Assembly (NCBI RefSeq): GCF_020073745.1
Contig: NZ_JAIRAU010000028.1
Span: 372,001 to 436,000 of the forward strand
Source of the DNA: Nannocystis pusilla
GTDB lineage: Bacteria; Myxococcota_A; Polyangia; Nannocystales; Nannocystaceae
Direction of reading: 5' to 3'
Length of the DNA stretch: 64,000 nucleotides
In this document: positions 63,604 through 64,000 of the stretch, one piece after another
How the letters are laid out: each line of letters begins with the position of its first letter
Position numbering within the stretch: the first letter of the stretch is position 1
The notes under the pieces: generated by a model
Databases searched by the model: none
What the model was told of the DNA's origin: nothing
What the model saw: the letters and a program-made list of their open reading frames with translations, nothing else
Translations under genes and position numbers: made by a program

Positions 63604-63649
63604 CCTGTCCTGGCGAACCTGTCCCGGCGAACCTGTCCCGCGCGACCTG
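63604..63649. repeat. 14-bp-period CCTG array, 3 intervals
   Basis: CCTG anchors stand at 63604, 63618, 63632 and 63646 with units tcctggcgaa, tcccggcgaa and tcccgcgcga. These are unusually similar to each other, so this array looks like a recent tandem expansion. Confidence 0.8.
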
Positions 63650-63702
63650 TCCCATTCTCCCGCGACGAACCGCCCCCCTGCTTGCTTGATTAAAGGCCAA
63701 CC

Positions 63703-64000
63703 GTGACCTTCCGAAGCGACGAGCCGCGCGAGGCGGCGATGACGACCAGCGTCGCCCGGGCGGCGCCCTCGCGGCCGCTGCGCCGGGTGATGCTGCGCGT
63801 CACCGACGGCCCCGACCGCGACGCCCAGGTCCAGACCGCGCGGCCGCGGCTGACGATCGGGCGCAGCGCGGTCAACGACCTCGTGCTCACCGACAGCTCG
63901 ATCAGCGGCCTGCACGCCGAGCTGCAGCTCGCGGCCGGCGGCCCGCACGGCGCGGTGCTGCTGCGCGACCTCGGCAGCACCAACGGCACCCACGTCGGCG
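63703..64000 (+). CDS. FHA-domain protein, N-terminal part (truncated by window edge)
   Basis: The gene starts at GTG 63703 with the ribosome-binding site aaagg and runs off the window; 99 residues are visible. After about 25 variable residues comes an FHA domain (about 29-99): RVMLRVTDGPDRDAQVQ, LTIGRSAVNDLVLTD, SSISGLHAELQL and LLRDLGSTNGTHVG. These include the GRS, SxxH and NG elements that bind phosphothreonine. In Myxococcota such an N-terminal FHA domain commonly leads sigma-54-dependent activators or kinase partners; which one this is depends on sequence beyond the window. Confidence 0.85.
   Translation, partial: MTFRSDEPREAAMTTSVARAAPSRPLRRVMLRVTDGPDRDAQVQTARPRLTIGRSAVNDLVLTDSSISGLHAELQLAAGGPHGAVLLRDLGSTNGTHVG

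Overview
The window is very GC-rich DNA dense with genes from a myxobacterium-like bacterium, most plausibly in the Nannocystaceae (Myxococcota). The assignment is an inference from several signs. Many lipoproteins carry Thr/Ser/Pro-rich linkers just after the lipidated Cys. Two secreted proteins end in a Cys, hydrophobic segment and poly-Arg tail of the MYXO-CTERM type. There are IgGFc-binding, ADYC-like, vWA and caspase lipoproteins, and purL and purQ are encoded separately.

Layout. 1-11.8 kb: secreted and envelope proteins (two vWA/Cys-type proteins, a membrane-extended NDH-2, a GspC-like PDZ protein beside a small secretin-N-like protein, a D,D-peptidase, an FG-GAP lipoprotein, a decayed gene, an IgGFc-binding lipoprotein). 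11.8-16.6 kb: purQ-purL and a divergent winged-helix protein. 16.8-25.6 kb: a minus-strand run of vWA lipoprotein, porin, leuS, small lipoprotein and IPT/TIG protein. 25.6-28.9 kb: a large M4 metalloprotease. 29-33.5 kb: a SUKH-like gene, then a translationally coupled operon of caspase, DUF4384 lipoprotein and two tandemly duplicated TPR/membrane proteins. 33.5-38.4 kb: a NatAB-type ABC exporter, a pentapeptide-repeat ADYC lipoprotein and a TetR regulator. 38.5-49.6 kb: a coupled pair of unknown secreted proteins sharing a domain, a carboxylesterase lipoprotein, small envelope proteins and an SGNH-hydrolase-like protein. 49.9-64 kb: SDR, cupin, tRNA-Ser(GCU), CPBP protease, tRNA-Arg(ACG), an OB-fold-like lipoprotein, tadA, a chemoreceptor, tatB-tatC, a Cys-rich lipoprotein, a rhomboid-like protein and the start of an FHA protein.

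The most unusual feature is not a gene. It is a dispersed family of short arrays in which a 4-bp anchor (CATG, or the variants CCTG/CAGG/CAGC) recurs every 14 bp, with an imperfectly palindromic 10-bp unit (about TCC-N4-GGA) between anchors. I count more than 50 sites. Arrays of up to six intervals lie in all eight convergent intergenic gaps and in none of the divergent gaps. Single or double intervals are also written into coding sequences (purQ, purL, leuS, tatB and many others), often through codons that are otherwise rare here. This pattern matches no repeat class I can name and is the best candidate for an undescribed system in the window.
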